This document shows, piece after piece, positions 9,375 to 20,360 of a DNA stretch of 64,000 nt. Origin of the DNA: Nitratireductor sp. XY-223 (lineage in GTDB: Bacteria; Pseudomonadota; Alphaproteobacteria; Rhizobiales; Rhizobiaceae); NCBI RefSeq assembly GCF_004959855.1, contig NZ_SPNT01000003.1:452619-516618 (forward strand), given 5' to 3'. Made by a program: the position numbers and the translations under genes. The stretch's first letter is position 1; each line of letters opens with the position of its first letter. The notes under the pieces are model-generated. The model saw nothing but the letters and a program-made list of their open reading frames with translations. It was not told the origin of the DNA and made no database searches.

Positions 9375-10663
9375 GCGTGATCCGCGTTGGCGGCGGCGAC
9401 CTTTTCAATAACGGCGACCGCCGTGGCGACGCCGTCTTCCGCCCGCAGCTTTTCGCCGATGGCCTTTGCCCGCGCGCGCATTCGGCCATTGTGGATAAGC
9501 TGGTCGAACGCGTCGGCGAGATTGTCAGTCGTGACCTTTTTCTGCTGGATCGGTTCCGGTCCCGCGCCCAGTCGCCGGACGGTCTTGCCCCAGAAAGGCT
9601 GGTCGGCAAAGAACGGGCAGATCAGCGTCGGCTTGCCGGCGCGTAGCCCGGCGGCGGTGCTGCCGGCGCCACCGTGATGGACGACGGCTGCGACCTTCGG
9701 GAAAAGCCAGTCATGCGGCGCCTGGTCGATCATGAGGATGCTGTCGGGAAGATCGCGGGCCTCCAGGCCGCCCCAGCCGCTGGCGAGGATACCGCGCTGG
9801 CCGGTCTTGCGGAGCGCTTCGACAACCGCCGCGGCAAGCCGCTTCGGATTGCGCCCTGACATGGAGCCGAAGCCGATATAGATCGGCGGCGGCCCGTCTG
9901 AGAGGAAACGCTCAAGTGCCTCCGGCGGCTGCCAGTCGTCTTGCGCTTCGAGGAACCAGTATCCGGACATGATCGCGGTCTGCGGCCAGTCGGCAGGGCG
10001 GGGCAGGACGTGCTCGCTGATCGCGTGGAGCGCCGGCAACGGTAGGCCCTCCTGATCGGCCAGGTAATCGAGATTGACGCGTTTGACCGGCGTATTCGTG
10101 GCCTCGCGCCAGGCGCGCACGTCCTTTCCCGCCGACGCCTTGATGAAGAAATTGACAACCCTGTAGCCGAGCCGGTTGTACCAGCCGCCGAGTCCAAGAT
10201 CGGCGAAGCCGACGCACGGAAACTGGCCGGTCGGTACGATCATCGGAATAGGTGTTGCCAGGACGCAAGGAACCCCGAGCTTCTCGCCGATAACCGGGCC
10301 GAGCACGGCCTTGGGATGAAACAGGACAAGGTCCGGCATAACGGTCTCGGCAACTGCCCAGCTATCCGCGATCGCCTGCCGCTGCAGCGGCGCGACCTGG
10401 CGCCGCATCCGGATCATCGCGGACACGGTCCGCACGATATTGGTCGTGTCCTCCATCAGCGCCTTGCCTTCGTCGGAATCGACGATCTTCATGAGGTCGT
10501 CGCTGATGAAGCCATAGGTTATGCCGTGGTTTTCGATGAAATCGCGAAAGCGTTCGCAGGTCGCAAGGGTGACAGCGTGCCCTGCCTTCTTCAGCCCCTT
10601 CGCCAGCGCCAGATAGGGCTGGACATCGCCGCGGGAGCCGATCGTCAGTATCAGGATTTTCAT
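9371..10663 (-). CDS. GT1-family glycosyltransferase (sterol/macrolide glucosyltransferase-like)
   Basis: A 430-aa GT-B enzyme. The N-terminus MKILILTIGSRGDVQPYLAL and the C-terminal donor motif HHGGAGSTAAGLRAGKPTLICPF are characteristic of family-1 transferases that use UDP-sugars on lipophilic acceptors (sterols, hopanoid-like lipids, macrolides). IYIGFGSMSG marks the linker into the donor domain. No other biosynthetic gene is adjacent, so the acceptor is unknown. Confidence 0.85.
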   Translation of the reverse strand: MKILILTIGSRGDVQPYLALAKGLKKAGHAVTLATCERFRDFIENHGITYGFISDDLMKIVDSDEGKALMEDTTNIVRTVSAMIRMRRQVAPLQRQAIADSWAVAETVMPDLVLFHPKAVLGPVIGEKLGVPCVLATPIPMIVPTGQFPCVGFADLGLGGWYNRLGYRVVNFFIKASAGKDVRAWREATNTPVKRVNLDYLADQEGLPLPALHAISEHVLPRPADWPQTAIMSGYWFLEAQDDWQPPEALERFLSDGPPPIYIGFGSMSGRNPKRLAAAVVEALRKTGQRGILASGWGGLEARDLPDSILMIDQAPHDWLFPKVAAVVHHGGAGSTAAGLRAGKPTLICPFFADQPFWGKTVRRLGAGPEPIQQKKVTTDNLADAFDQLIHNGRMRARAKAIGEKLRAEDGVATAVAVIEKVAAANADHA

Positions 10664-10833
10664 GAAGCCTCCGAGGTCACGTACTTGCAGTTATGTATTG
10701 GGCACAACCGGTTCAAGCGCAAAATATGAGGAACTTTCACGTTCCGACAACGCTCGCGCCCTTGACATTCATGCACCGCATCGCCATCTAGCGGGCCTTG
10801 GCTTGAGGCGCCTGCCGCTCGCTGGTGAAAACC

Positions 10834-10932
10834 ATGGTGAAGACCTCAGCACGATATTCGACGCCAATTCAGAGCATCTGGATCGATGGCAACGCGAGCA
10901 CCTTCATTTACCGTGATGCGCAAATCGAATGA
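10834..10932 (+). CDS. Possible 32-codon small ORF
   Basis: In the 277-base gap before the gene at 10941 there is an ATG-initiated frame of 32 codons (MVKTSARYSTP...) ending eight bases before the next start. Its ribosome site is poor and no family is recognised. The rest of the gap shows nothing else. Confidence 0.2.
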   Translation: MVKTSARYSTPIQSIWIDGNASTFIYRDAQIE

Positions 10933-10940
10933 GGCGAAGA

Positions 10941-11375
10941 ATGACCGACGCATTACCGACGATTGAGACATTGAAAGACCAGGCCCGCCGACTGCGTAAG
11001 TCGCTGGAGCAGCAAGGTCAGTCGATGAGCCACGCCAAGGCGCTTGAAGCCATTGCCCACCAGCATGGTTTCAAGGACTGGAACACGATCAGCGCGCGGG
11101 CGTCCAACACGCCGCCGTTGGCCCCGGTCTATGTGGGCGAGGCGGTCACCGGCATCTATCTCGGCCAGCCCTTTTCGGGGCGGGTCCTGGGGATCTATGC
11201 GCTGCCGGCGCACGACCGCTACCGGATCACCTTGCACTTCGACGAACCCGTCGACGTGGTGACCTTCGACAGCTTCTCCGCTTACCGCCAGAGGGTGAAA
11301 GCGGTTATCGACTCGCGTGGGACCACGCAGCAGAAGACGTCCAACGGAAACCCGCATCTGCAATTGCATTTGTAG
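10941..11375 (+). CDS. Glyoxalase-related (Glyoxalase_8-type) small protein
   Basis: A 144-aa soluble protein. The N-terminal half has TLKDQARRLRKSLEQQG, then SHAKALEAIAHQHGFKDWNT, which I recognise as the glyoxalase-related domain found in many proteobacterial proteins of unknown function. The C-terminal half (VTGIYLGQPFSGRVLGIYAL) is probably a small beta domain. The GAGGCGAAGA stretch before 10941 supports this start over an in-frame ATG four codons upstream. Function unknown. Confidence 0.65.
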   Translation: MTDALPTIETLKDQARRLRKSLEQQGQSMSHAKALEAIAHQHGFKDWNTISARASNTPPLAPVYVGEAVTGIYLGQPFSGRVLGIYALPAHDRYRITLHFDEPVDVVTFDSFSAYRQRVKAVIDSRGTTQQKTSNGNPHLQLHL

Positions 11376-11409
11376 GAAAAACCGCCTGCCGCATTCCGGT
11401 GCGGCAGGC
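11374..11409 (-). terminator. Rho-independent terminator of the dienoyl-CoA reductase gene
   Basis: On the reverse strand a 10-bp stem (GCCTGCCGCA/TGCGGCAGGC, 11384-11409) with a six-base loop is followed by GGTTTTTCC, just after the stop at 11418. The forward strand has no T-tract after the stem, so it acts on the minus-strand gene. Confidence 0.8.
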
Positions 11410-11417
11410 AACGCGCT

Positions 11418-13944
<2,527 letters not shown>

Positions 13945-13978
13945 CAGCGTCCTCCCGTCACGTTGCGTGATGGCCAGT

Positions 13979-14002
13979 TCATATGTGCATTGACACATAT
14001 AT
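13979..14002. promoter_or_regulatory. Probable PadR operator
   Basis: ATATGTG (13981-13987) and CACATAT (13994-14000) form an inverted repeat with a six-base spacer, between the divergent NTF2-like and PadR genes. PadR-type operators commonly carry ATGT-N-ACAT arms. The site fits autoregulation plus control of the neighbour. Confidence 0.6.
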
Positions 14003-14018
14003 GCAAAGTTCAATAAAA

Positions 14019-14582
14019 ATGACAAGGAAAAATGGAGTCGTTCTGAAATTGGCCCTCTCGCACGCCATCCTCGTCTGCCTGACCGAGCGTCCGATGTCGG
14101 GGTATGACCTCGCCAAGTTCTTCGACACGTCCATCGCGTTCTTCTGGAAGGCGACCCATCCGCAGATCTATCGCGAACTGAAGAAGCTCGAGGAGCAGGG
14201 CTGCGTGACCTCCAACGAGGAGGTCCAGTCGGGAAAGCCCAACCGCAAGGTCTACAGCATCACAGATGCGGGCCGCGATGCCCTCAAGGCATGGTCGCGC
14301 GAGCCGGTGGCATTGCCGCTGATAAAGGACGATCTTCTGGTGCGGCTGCAGGCCATCGAACATGTCGACAAGGATGCCCTGCGGGCACAGGTCCGCGCGC
14401 GCCTTGCCGCGCATCGCGAACAGCTGGAGCAGTATCACCACATCCGCGACATGCGCTTCAGCGGCGGCGCGGCGGTGCCGGAGGATCTCGGCAAGCTCAT
14501 GGGGCTGGAACTCGGAATCCAGTACGAGCAGGGCTGGATCGCCTGGTGCGAAAGCGTGTTGGAGCGGCTGGAGCGCGCCTGA
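14019..14582 (+). CDS. PadR-family transcriptional regulator
   Basis: A 187-aa protein with the PadR winged helix: LALSHAILVCLTERPMSGYDLAKFF, TYR-rich HPQIYRELKKLEEQG and GKPNRKVYSITDAGRDAL, followed by the helical Vir-like dimerisation domain (about residues 90-185). Such regulators usually sense small aromatic or stress molecules. Several in-frame starts exist (13983, 14001, 14019). I chose 14019 because the earlier ones overlap the operator and none has a clear ribosome site. Confidence 0.85.
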   Translation: MTRKNGVVLKLALSHAILVCLTERPMSGYDLAKFFDTSIAFFWKATHPQIYRELKKLEEQGCVTSNEEVQSGKPNRKVYSITDAGRDALKAWSREPVALPLIKDDLLVRLQAIEHVDKDALRAQVRARLAAHREQLEQYHHIRDMRFSGGAAVPEDLGKLMGLELGIQYEQGWIAWCESVLERLERA

Positions 14583-14659
14583 GCTGCGCCAACAATTGAG
14601 ATATCCCATCTCGAGTCCAGTGACCGCCGAATTGAGGATAGCCGTTGTATCTGCACCGC

Positions 14660-14676
14660 GTTCCCATTACGGGTAA
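14660..14676. promoter_or_regulatory. HigA operator, distal imperfect copy
   Basis: GTTCCCATTACGGGTAA resembles the perfect site at 14697 with two changes in the right arm; the two left ends are 37 bases apart. Paired sites are usual for HigA-type autoregulation. Confidence 0.55.
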
Positions 14677-14696
14677 TTTTGTTGCTCTCGCCTCTT

Positions 14697-14713
14697 GTTC
14701 CCATTATGGGAAC
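14697..14713. promoter_or_regulatory. HigA operator, proximal perfect palindrome
   Basis: GTTCCCATTATGGGAAC is a perfect inverted repeat around one central base, ending 17 bases before the higB ATG. The antitoxin or toxin-antitoxin complex would bind here to repress the operon. Confidence 0.65.
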
Positions 14714-14730
14714 ATACTATATTCTGCCCC

Positions 14731-15027
14731 ATGCAGGTGATAGCGAAACGTACCCTTAGGGAGTTCTGGCAAAAGCATCCCAAAGCAGAGACTCCCTTGA
14801 AGGTCTGGCACAGTATCGCCAGCAGAGCCTTGTGGGAGAATTCGCAGGATATCAGAGGTCAATTCGGCAATACCGTTGACTTTGTCGCTGACAACCGCGT
14901 GATTTTCGATATCGGAGGCAACAAGTACCGCCTCATCGTGCATGTTTCATACACCTACAAGAGAGTGCTCGTTAAGTTCGTCGGAACCCATAGGGAGTAC
15001 GATAAGATCGACCCGGAGACAGTGTGA
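14731..15027 (+). CDS. higB: Type II toxin HigB (RelE-fold mRNA interferase)
   Basis: A 98-aa basic protein matching the HigB toxin family: LREFWQKHPKAETPLKVWHSIA at the N-terminus, then NRVIFDIGGNKYRLIVHVSY and KFVGTHREYDKID at the C-terminus, where the conserved His/Tyr/Asp sit. HigB cleaves mRNA at the ribosome. Toxin-first order and one-base overlap with the antitoxin (TGATG at 15025) are typical of higBA. Two GTTCCCAT operators precede it. Base composition here is more AT-rich than in the flanks, which suits a mobile module. Confidence 0.88.
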   Translation: MQVIAKRTLREFWQKHPKAETPLKVWHSIASRALWENSQDIRGQFGNTVDFVADNRVIFDIGGNKYRLIVHVSYTYKRVLVKFVGTHREYDKIDPETV

Positions 15028-15422
15028 TGGAAAACATTCGCGCAATTCGAACTGAAGATGACTACGAATGGGCGCTTGCCGAAATCGAAGCGTACTTCGA
15101 GAAGGAACCGGCTCCGGGAACTCCGGATGCTGATCGTTTTGATGTGCTCTCCGATCTCATTGCCGTCTACGAAGATAAGCATTGGGCTATCGATGACCCG
15201 GACCCTATAGAGGCTATCAAGTACGTGCTTGACCAAACTGACGCCGGGCAGGCTTACCTTGCCGAAGTGCTCGGTTCGCGTTCCCGTGCGTCTGAAGTTC
15301 TGAACCGTAAGCGCGCCCTTTCGCTGGCTATGATCCAGAAGATCCACAACCGGCTAAACATCCCCTCGGATGTGCTTATTCAACCCTATCATCTTGCTCG
15401 ATCAGAGCTTGACCGACCGTAA
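15027..15422 (+). CDS. higA: HigA-type antitoxin, helix-turn-helix
   Basis: This 131-aa acidic protein neutralises HigB and represses the operon. Its C-terminal half carries the HTH (DAGQAYLAEVLGSRSRASEVLNRKR); the acidic N-terminal half (DYEWALAEIEAYFEKEP) probably wraps the toxin, as in the COG5499 family. Translation is coupled to higB by the TGATG overlap; a GTG three bases upstream is a weaker alternative. The last 21 bases overlap the convergent copper ATPase gene. Confidence 0.87.
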   Translation: MENIRAIRTEDDYEWALAEIEAYFEKEPAPGTPDADRFDVLSDLIAVYEDKHWAIDDPDPIEAIKYVLDQTDAGQAYLAEVLGSRSRASEVLNRKRALSLAMIQKIHNRLNIPSDVLIQPYHLARSELDRP

Positions 15423-17801
15423 TCTCAGCGCATTGGAAATGACGGAGACCGAAGACAGGCTCATCGCCGCCGCCGCGATCATCGGTGACAGAAGGCTGCC
15501 GGTCAGCGGATAGAGCACGCCGGCGGCAATCGGAATGCCGGCGGTGTTGTAGGCGAATGCGAAGAACAGGTTCTGCTTGATGTTGCGCAGCGTCGCGTGC
15601 GCCAGCCGGCGCGCCCGCACGATGCCGGTCAGATCGCCCTTCAAAAGCGTGATGCCGGCACTCTCGACAGCGACATCGGCGCCGGTTCCCATGGCGATGC
15701 CGACATCGGCGGCGGCGAGCGCCGGCGCATCGTTGACGCCGTCGCCGGCCATGGCAACGCGTTTGCCCTGCGCCTTCAGATCGTCGACGAGCCGCTTCTT
15801 GTCCGCCGGCAGGACGCCGGCATTGACCTGATCGATGCCGAGCTGGGCGGCTACCGCATTGGCCGTAGTCTCGTTGTCACCGGTCGCCATGACGACGGTG
15901 AGACCCTCGTCGTGCAGGGCACGAATGGCTTCGGCCGCGTTGGCCTTGATCGGATCGGCGACCGCAACGATGCCGGCGAGTTCGTTCTCGATAGCGACGA
16001 ACATCGCGGTCTTGCCCTCGCGTCTCAGTCCGTCTGCCGCGGATTTTGCCGCAGACAGATCGATCTGCAGTGTCTCCATCAGCGCGTCGTTGCCGAGCGC
16101 CACATCGCGCCCGGTGACCTTGCCGATCACGCCTTTGCCGGTGACCGCCTCGAAATTGATCATCGTCTCCAGCGTGAGCTTCGCGTCCTCTGCTCCCTCG
16201 ACGATGGCCTCGGCCAGCGGATGCTCCGAACCCTTCTCGAGCGTGGCGGCGAGTTTCAGGATCGTGTTCTTGCTGTGCCGCGACAGGCCCACCACGTCCG
16301 TCAATTTGGGCCGGCCCTCGGTGAGGGTTCCGGTCTTGTCGACGACCAGGACGTCTACGCCGCCGAGACTTTCCAGGGCCCGCGCGTCCTTGACGAGGAC
16401 GCCGGCCTGCGCACCGCGCCCGGTGGCGGTCATGATCGACATGGGCGTCGCCAGTCCCAGCGCGCAGGGGCACGCGATGATCAGCACGGAGACGGCCGAG
16501 ATCATGGCGAATATGAAGGCCGGGGAGGGACCGACCGCCAGCCAGACGATGAACGCGATCACTGCGACGGCGATGACGGCGGGCACGAAATAGGATGCGA
16601 CCTTGTCGGCAAGGCCCTGGATCGATGCCTTAGAGCGCTGGGCGCTCGACACCATTTCGACGATCTGCGCCAGCGTTGTCTCGCTGCCGACGCGCTTTGC
16701 CGCCATGACGAGGCTGCCATTCCTGTTGAGCGTTCCGCCGGTCAGCGGATCGCCGGCGGTTTTCTCGACCGCCACCGGCTCGCCCGTGATCATGCTTTCG
16801 TCGACCGCGCTGCGGCCGTCAATGACGACACCATCCACTGGAACCCGGTCGCCCGGCCGCACGCGCAGCCGGTCGCCCTCTAGGATGTTTTCCAGCGGCG
16901 CGTCATATTCGGTGCCGTCGTCGAGGATGCGCCGCGCCGTTTTCGGCGCCAGGTCGAGCAACGCGCGGATCGCGTCACCCGTGCGCTCTCGCGCCCGCAG
17001 CTCCAGCACCTGACCGGCGAATATCAGCGCGATGATGACCGCCGCGGCCTCGAAATAGACGGGCACATGCCCGCCGTCCGCCTGGAACTGGGCGGGAAAC
17101 AGGCCCGGAAGGAATGTGGCGATGACGCTGTAGCCATAGGCCGCGCAGACACCGATCGTGATCAGCGTCCACATGTTGAAGCTAAGCGAGCGGATCGATT
17201 GCACGCCGCGCTCAAAAAACGGCAGGGCGGCCCAGAGGACGACCGGGCTTGCCAGCACGAATTCGATGAAGATCGACAAGCGTTCGCCGAAGAGCGAGCG
17301 AACCGGAAGGCCGACCATCGGTCCCATGGTAAGCACAAGAAGCGGCACCGCGCAGACGAGGCTGATGATCAGCCGCCGGGTGAAGTCGACCAGCTCTTCA
17401 TTGGGTCCGTCGGGCGCGGCCCCGACCGCCTCGAGCGCCATGCCGCAGATCGGGCAACTGCCCGGCGCGTCGCGGATGATTTCCGGGTGCATAGGGCAGG
17501 TATAGGTGACATCGCCCTGAACCGGTATTTCGACGCGTCCGGCGTTTCCGGTGGCATAGAAGTAGGGATCCTTTTCAAAGGACTCCCGGCATTTTTCAGA
17601 ACAGAAGACATACTCCGAGCCGCCGAACTTCGCGCGCGGCGTGGCGTCACCGACTTCGACCCGCATCCCGCAGACCGGATCGGCCGGCAGAGCGCAGTCC
17701 GCTGGCGGCTCCTTCACGGAAGCCGGTTGTTCGTTCTTGTCAATGCCGGACACGCCCCCCGGTTCGGCGGGTGCCGGTGCCGCATCTGTTTTTTCACGCA
17801 T
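15402..17801 (-). CDS. copA: Copper-translocating P1B-type ATPase with YHS and heavy-metal-binding N-domains
   Basis: A 799-aa inner-membrane pump. In order: a low-complexity head, a YHS domain (DPVCGMRVEV...FCSEKC), a heavy-metal-binding HMBD motif (YTCPMHPEI...CPICGMAL), then the P-type core with CPCALGLATP in the ion path, the phosphorylation site DKTGTLTEG, the SEHPLAEAI nucleotide-site His-Pro and the hinge GDGVNDAPALA. CPC plus these N-domains indicates Cu+ export; there is no classical GMTCxxC HMA domain. The ATG at 17801 has GGAG upstream. No CueR box is visible before it. It overlaps higA tail-to-tail. Confidence 0.9.
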   Translation of the reverse strand: MREKTDAAPAPAEPGGVSGIDKNEQPASVKEPPADCALPADPVCGMRVEVGDATPRAKFGGSEYVFCSEKCRESFEKDPYFYATGNAGRVEIPVQGDVTYTCPMHPEIIRDAPGSCPICGMALEAVGAAPDGPNEELVDFTRRLIISLVCAVPLLVLTMGPMVGLPVRSLFGERLSIFIEFVLASPVVLWAALPFFERGVQSIRSLSFNMWTLITIGVCAAYGYSVIATFLPGLFPAQFQADGGHVPVYFEAAAVIIALIFAGQVLELRARERTGDAIRALLDLAPKTARRILDDGTEYDAPLENILEGDRLRVRPGDRVPVDGVVIDGRSAVDESMITGEPVAVEKTAGDPLTGGTLNRNGSLVMAAKRVGSETTLAQIVEMVSSAQRSKASIQGLADKVASYFVPAVIAVAVIAFIVWLAVGPSPAFIFAMISAVSVLIIACPCALGLATPMSIMTATGRGAQAGVLVKDARALESLGGVDVLVVDKTGTLTEGRPKLTDVVGLSRHSKNTILKLAATLEKGSEHPLAEAIVEGAEDAKLTLETMINFEAVTGKGVIGKVTGRDVALGNDALMETLQIDLSAAKSAADGLRREGKTAMFVAIENELAGIVAVADPIKANAAEAIRALHDEGLTVVMATGDNETTANAVAAQLGIDQVNAGVLPADKKRLVDDLKAQGKRVAMAGDGVNDAPALAAADVGIAMGTGADVAVESAGITLLKGDLTGIVRARRLAHATLRNIKQNLFFAFAYNTAGIPIAAGVLYPLTGSLLSPMIAAAAMSLSSVSVISNALRLRSVKL

Positions 17802-17876
17802 CAATGGCTCCGATGGCTCGCGCAAATGCAGCTTATAATATGTAATCTTTCGTGAAAAAACCCAGAGAAATGAAAC

Positions 17877-17901
17877 CCGGTCGCCAACATTCGGCGACCG
17901 G
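17877..17901 (-). terminator. Hairpin after the DUF992 gene
   Basis: CCGGTCGCC/GGCGACCGG (nine base pairs, seven-base loop) lies 13 bases past the stop of the minus-strand gene and is followed on that strand by a T-rich GTTTCATTTCTC. It is a probable rho-independent terminator separating this gene from copA. Confidence 0.6.
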
Positions 17902-17913
17902 ACGGGACACATT

Positions 17914-18456
17914 TCAGCGTGAGGCCGCGGCGCTCGAAAGCGTCAGTGCGCCGATGCCGGCGGACGCGTTCAGGCCGATGTTGCCGCTGACGCTGACGGG
18001 AACGAGATTGAGGTTGTTCTTCAGATTGCCGACCAGCACGTTCGCGCCGACGCCGATGCCAAGGCCCGCTGCGGCCGAGACACCGACGTAAGTGCCGTCA
18101 AGCCGGCCCTGCGGGACCTGGTAGCTCGGCGCGTAGACGGCCCACAGGAGTCTTTCGCTGCGCTTGAAGCCGATATCCGGGCCGACCTTGGTGATCGATC
18201 CATTGTAATGTTCAAAGGCTTGGCCGGCATGACGGTTCTTGAAGGTGCAGGAAAGGTCGCTGGACGATCCGATGACGTAGCCAAAGCCGCCCTGGCTGGT
18301 ACAGCTCAGCATTCCGATCTTCGTGAAGTGACGCTTCGGCGCGGCCGCCTGCGGGATCTCCACCGGCGGTGTATCGGCCGCCAGGATGGGTGCCGTGGCC
18401 ATAACCACCGCCACTGCGGCGGCTCCAATCGTGGTTGCCGGTTTTCCTGCTTTCAT
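17914..18456 (-). CDS. Exported DUF992 protein
   Basis: A 180-aa protein with an N-terminal signal peptide (ending about ILAADTPP), then the DUF992 pattern GMLSCTSQGGFGYVIGSSSDLSC, GSITKVGPDIGF, and a glycine/alanine-rich C-terminal half (GTYVGVSAAAGLGIGVGANVLVG). Such proteins are common in Hyphomicrobiales and are secreted to the periplasm or outer membrane; their function is unknown. Two conserved cysteines may form a disulfide. It stands alone between copA and a 320-base intergenic region. Confidence 0.78.
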   Translation of the reverse strand: MKAGKPATTIGAAAVAVVMATAPILAADTPPVEIPQAAAPKRHFTKIGMLSCTSQGGFGYVIGSSSDLSCTFKNRHAGQAFEHYNGSITKVGPDIGFKRSERLLWAVYAPSYQVPQGRLDGTYVGVSAAAGLGIGVGANVLVGNLKNNLNLVPVSVSGNIGLNASAGIGALTLSSAAASR

Positions 18457-18777
18457 CCGTTCTCTCCTGCTCGAAAATTGGGGGCGATTGTCGCCGGCCG
18501 TCCGCGCCCGAACAGCGCCCTTCCAGGCGCCAATACAAACGCGGAATTCGCGGCCAAATTTGGCCGAGATTGTGTTGCTTGTCGGGTAATCCTGTGCCGC
18601 TTTTCCATCTGCCGGCGATAGGCGGCAAGAATGCCCGATGCCGGCTACGTCGCGAATTTTTCACAATAATTCTTGATCGTGCAATTAACCGAAAGCTAGA
18701 GTCATTCTTAAGCGGCTAAACTCGGCGATCAGATGCGGTCGCCACGGGGCCGCGCTTGATCGTGGAGGATGCGGGTA
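18457..18777. other. Intergenic region with a 16-bp palindrome
   Basis: The 321 bases between two divergent genes carry no convincing ORF. A perfect palindrome, CGGCCAAATTTGGCCG, lies at 18551-18566. The stretch from 18655 to 18715 is AT-rich and probably holds the promoter of the forward gene. I see no other structure. Confidence 0.4.
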
Positions 18778-20355
18778 ATGATGCGAACAGTCTTTTATGT
18801 AGTCTCGGTGGTTGCGCTGCTCGCCGTCTGGCTCATCGCATTGGCCTGGCCGCCCTTTGTCTGGGCGCTGGTGATCGTCATCCCGCTTATTCTTGTCGGC
18901 TTCTATGACATTCACTGGTCGGATCACAACGTCCTGCGAAACTACCCGGTGATCGGCCACCTGCGTTACGCCTTCGAATTCATCAGCCCCGAAATCAGGC
19001 AGTATTTCGTCGAGAACAACGAGGACGGCAAACCCTACAACAGGATTCACCGCAACCTGGTCTACGCGCGTGCGGCCGGAACGGTCGATACCCAGCCCTT
19101 CGGCACCCAGCGGGACATCATGGAGGTGGGTTTCACGCGGGGCAGCCATTCGCTCGCCCCCAAGGAGGTTTCGCGCGACGAGGCCCGGGTCACCGTCGGC
19201 GGTCCGGAATGCAAGCAGCCTTACTCGGCCTCGCGCCTCAACATCTCCGCCATGAGTTTCGGCGCGCTCAGCCCGACCGCGATCCACGCCCTGAACGCCG
19301 GTGCGAAACGCGGAAATTTCGCCCACAATACAGGTGAGGGCGGGCTGAGCCCGTACCATCTTGCCGGCGGCGGCGACATCATCTTCCAGATCGGCACGGG
19401 CTATTTCAGTTGCCGCACGCCCGAGGGAACGTTCGACGAGGACAAGTTCATCGAGATCGCCAATCGCGATGTGGTCAAGATGATCGAGATCAAGCTGTCC
19501 CAGGGTGCGAAGCCGGCCCATGGCGGCGTTCTGCCTGCCGCGAAGGTCGACGCGGAGATCGCGCGAATCCGCGGCGTGCCCGTGGGCAAGGATGTCATCT
19601 CACCGCCGGCGCACACGACCTTCTCTTCGCCCGAGGGATTGCTGGAATGGGTCGCGCGTTTGCGCGAGGTCAGCAACGGCAAGCCGATCGGTTTCAAGCT
19701 GTGCATCGGCAGGCGCCACGAATTCATGGGCATCGTCAAGGCCATGGTGAAGACGAAGATCCTGCCGGACTTCATAACGGTCGACGGAGCGGAGGGCGGC
19801 ACCGGTGCGGCGCCACTGGAGTTCACCGACCGCCTCGGCGTGCCGATCAACGAGGGCCTGTCCTTCGCGCATTCATGTCTCGTCGGCGCGTCGCTGCGCG
19901 ACAAGCTGCGGGTGATCGCCAGCGCCAAGGTGGTGACCGGTTTTCACATGGTGGAGAAAATGGCGCTCGGTGCGGATATGTGCAATATGGCGCGGCCCAT
20001 GCTGTTCGCGCTCGGCTGTATCCAGGCTGTGCGCTGCAATACCAACACGTGTCCCACCGGCATTGCGACGCAGGACCGCCAGCGCGCCAAGGCGGTGGAC
20101 ATCGACTCGCGTCAGGTCCGGGTGGCGAATTTTCACGACGCAACGGTTGAAAGCTTCCTGGACCTCGTCGGCGCAATGGGCATTGAATCGCCGGACCAGT
20201 TGACGCCCGACCTGATCTACCAGCGGGTCGCCGATGAAACCGAGCGCACCTATGATGAAATCTACGCGTTCCTGAAGCCGGGCGAACTGCTCGGAAAGGA
20301 CATCAACCCCGCTTTCGCGCATCACTGGGCAAAGGCCAGCGCCGAAGCGTTTTGA
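18778..20355 (+). CDS. FMN-binding glutamate synthase family protein (GltB-like domain)
   Basis: A 525-aa protein with two N-terminal membrane helices (about residues 4-42) followed by the GOGAT FMN-binding barrel. Motifs include NISAMSFGALSP, GEGGLSPYH, QGAKPAHGGVLP, DGAEGGTGAAP and the [3Fe-4S] cysteines in CIQAVRCNTNTCPTGIAT. Glutamate synthase joins this domain to a glutaminase domain; here the barrel stands alone, as in archaeal-type GltB and many uncharacterised bacterial homologues. The amino donor and physiological reaction are therefore uncertain. GGAGG lies nine bases before the ATG at 18778. Confidence 0.85.
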   Translation: MMRTVFYVVSVVALLAVWLIALAWPPFVWALVIVIPLILVGFYDIHWSDHNVLRNYPVIGHLRYAFEFISPEIRQYFVENNEDGKPYNRIHRNLVYARAAGTVDTQPFGTQRDIMEVGFTRGSHSLAPKEVSRDEARVTVGGPECKQPYSASRLNISAMSFGALSPTAIHALNAGAKRGNFAHNTGEGGLSPYHLAGGGDIIFQIGTGYFSCRTPEGTFDEDKFIEIANRDVVKMIEIKLSQGAKPAHGGVLPAAKVDAEIARIRGVPVGKDVISPPAHTTFSSPEGLLEWVARLREVSNGKPIGFKLCIGRRHEFMGIVKAMVKTKILPDFITVDGAEGGTGAAPLEFTDRLGVPINEGLSFAHSCLVGASLRDKLRVIASAKVVTGFHMVEKMALGADMCNMARPMLFALGCIQAVRCNTNTCPTGIATQDRQRAKAVDIDSRQVRVANFHDATVESFLDLVGAMGIESPDQLTPDLIYQRVADETERTYDEIYAFLKPGELLGKDINPAFAHHWAKASAEAF

Positions 20356-20360
20356 CCCGT

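Noticed and set aside
17802..17913. Search for a CueR box before the copper ATPase
   Set aside because: No CCTTCC/GGAAGG dyad or overlong -35/-10 spacing is visible, so no copper operator is claimed there.
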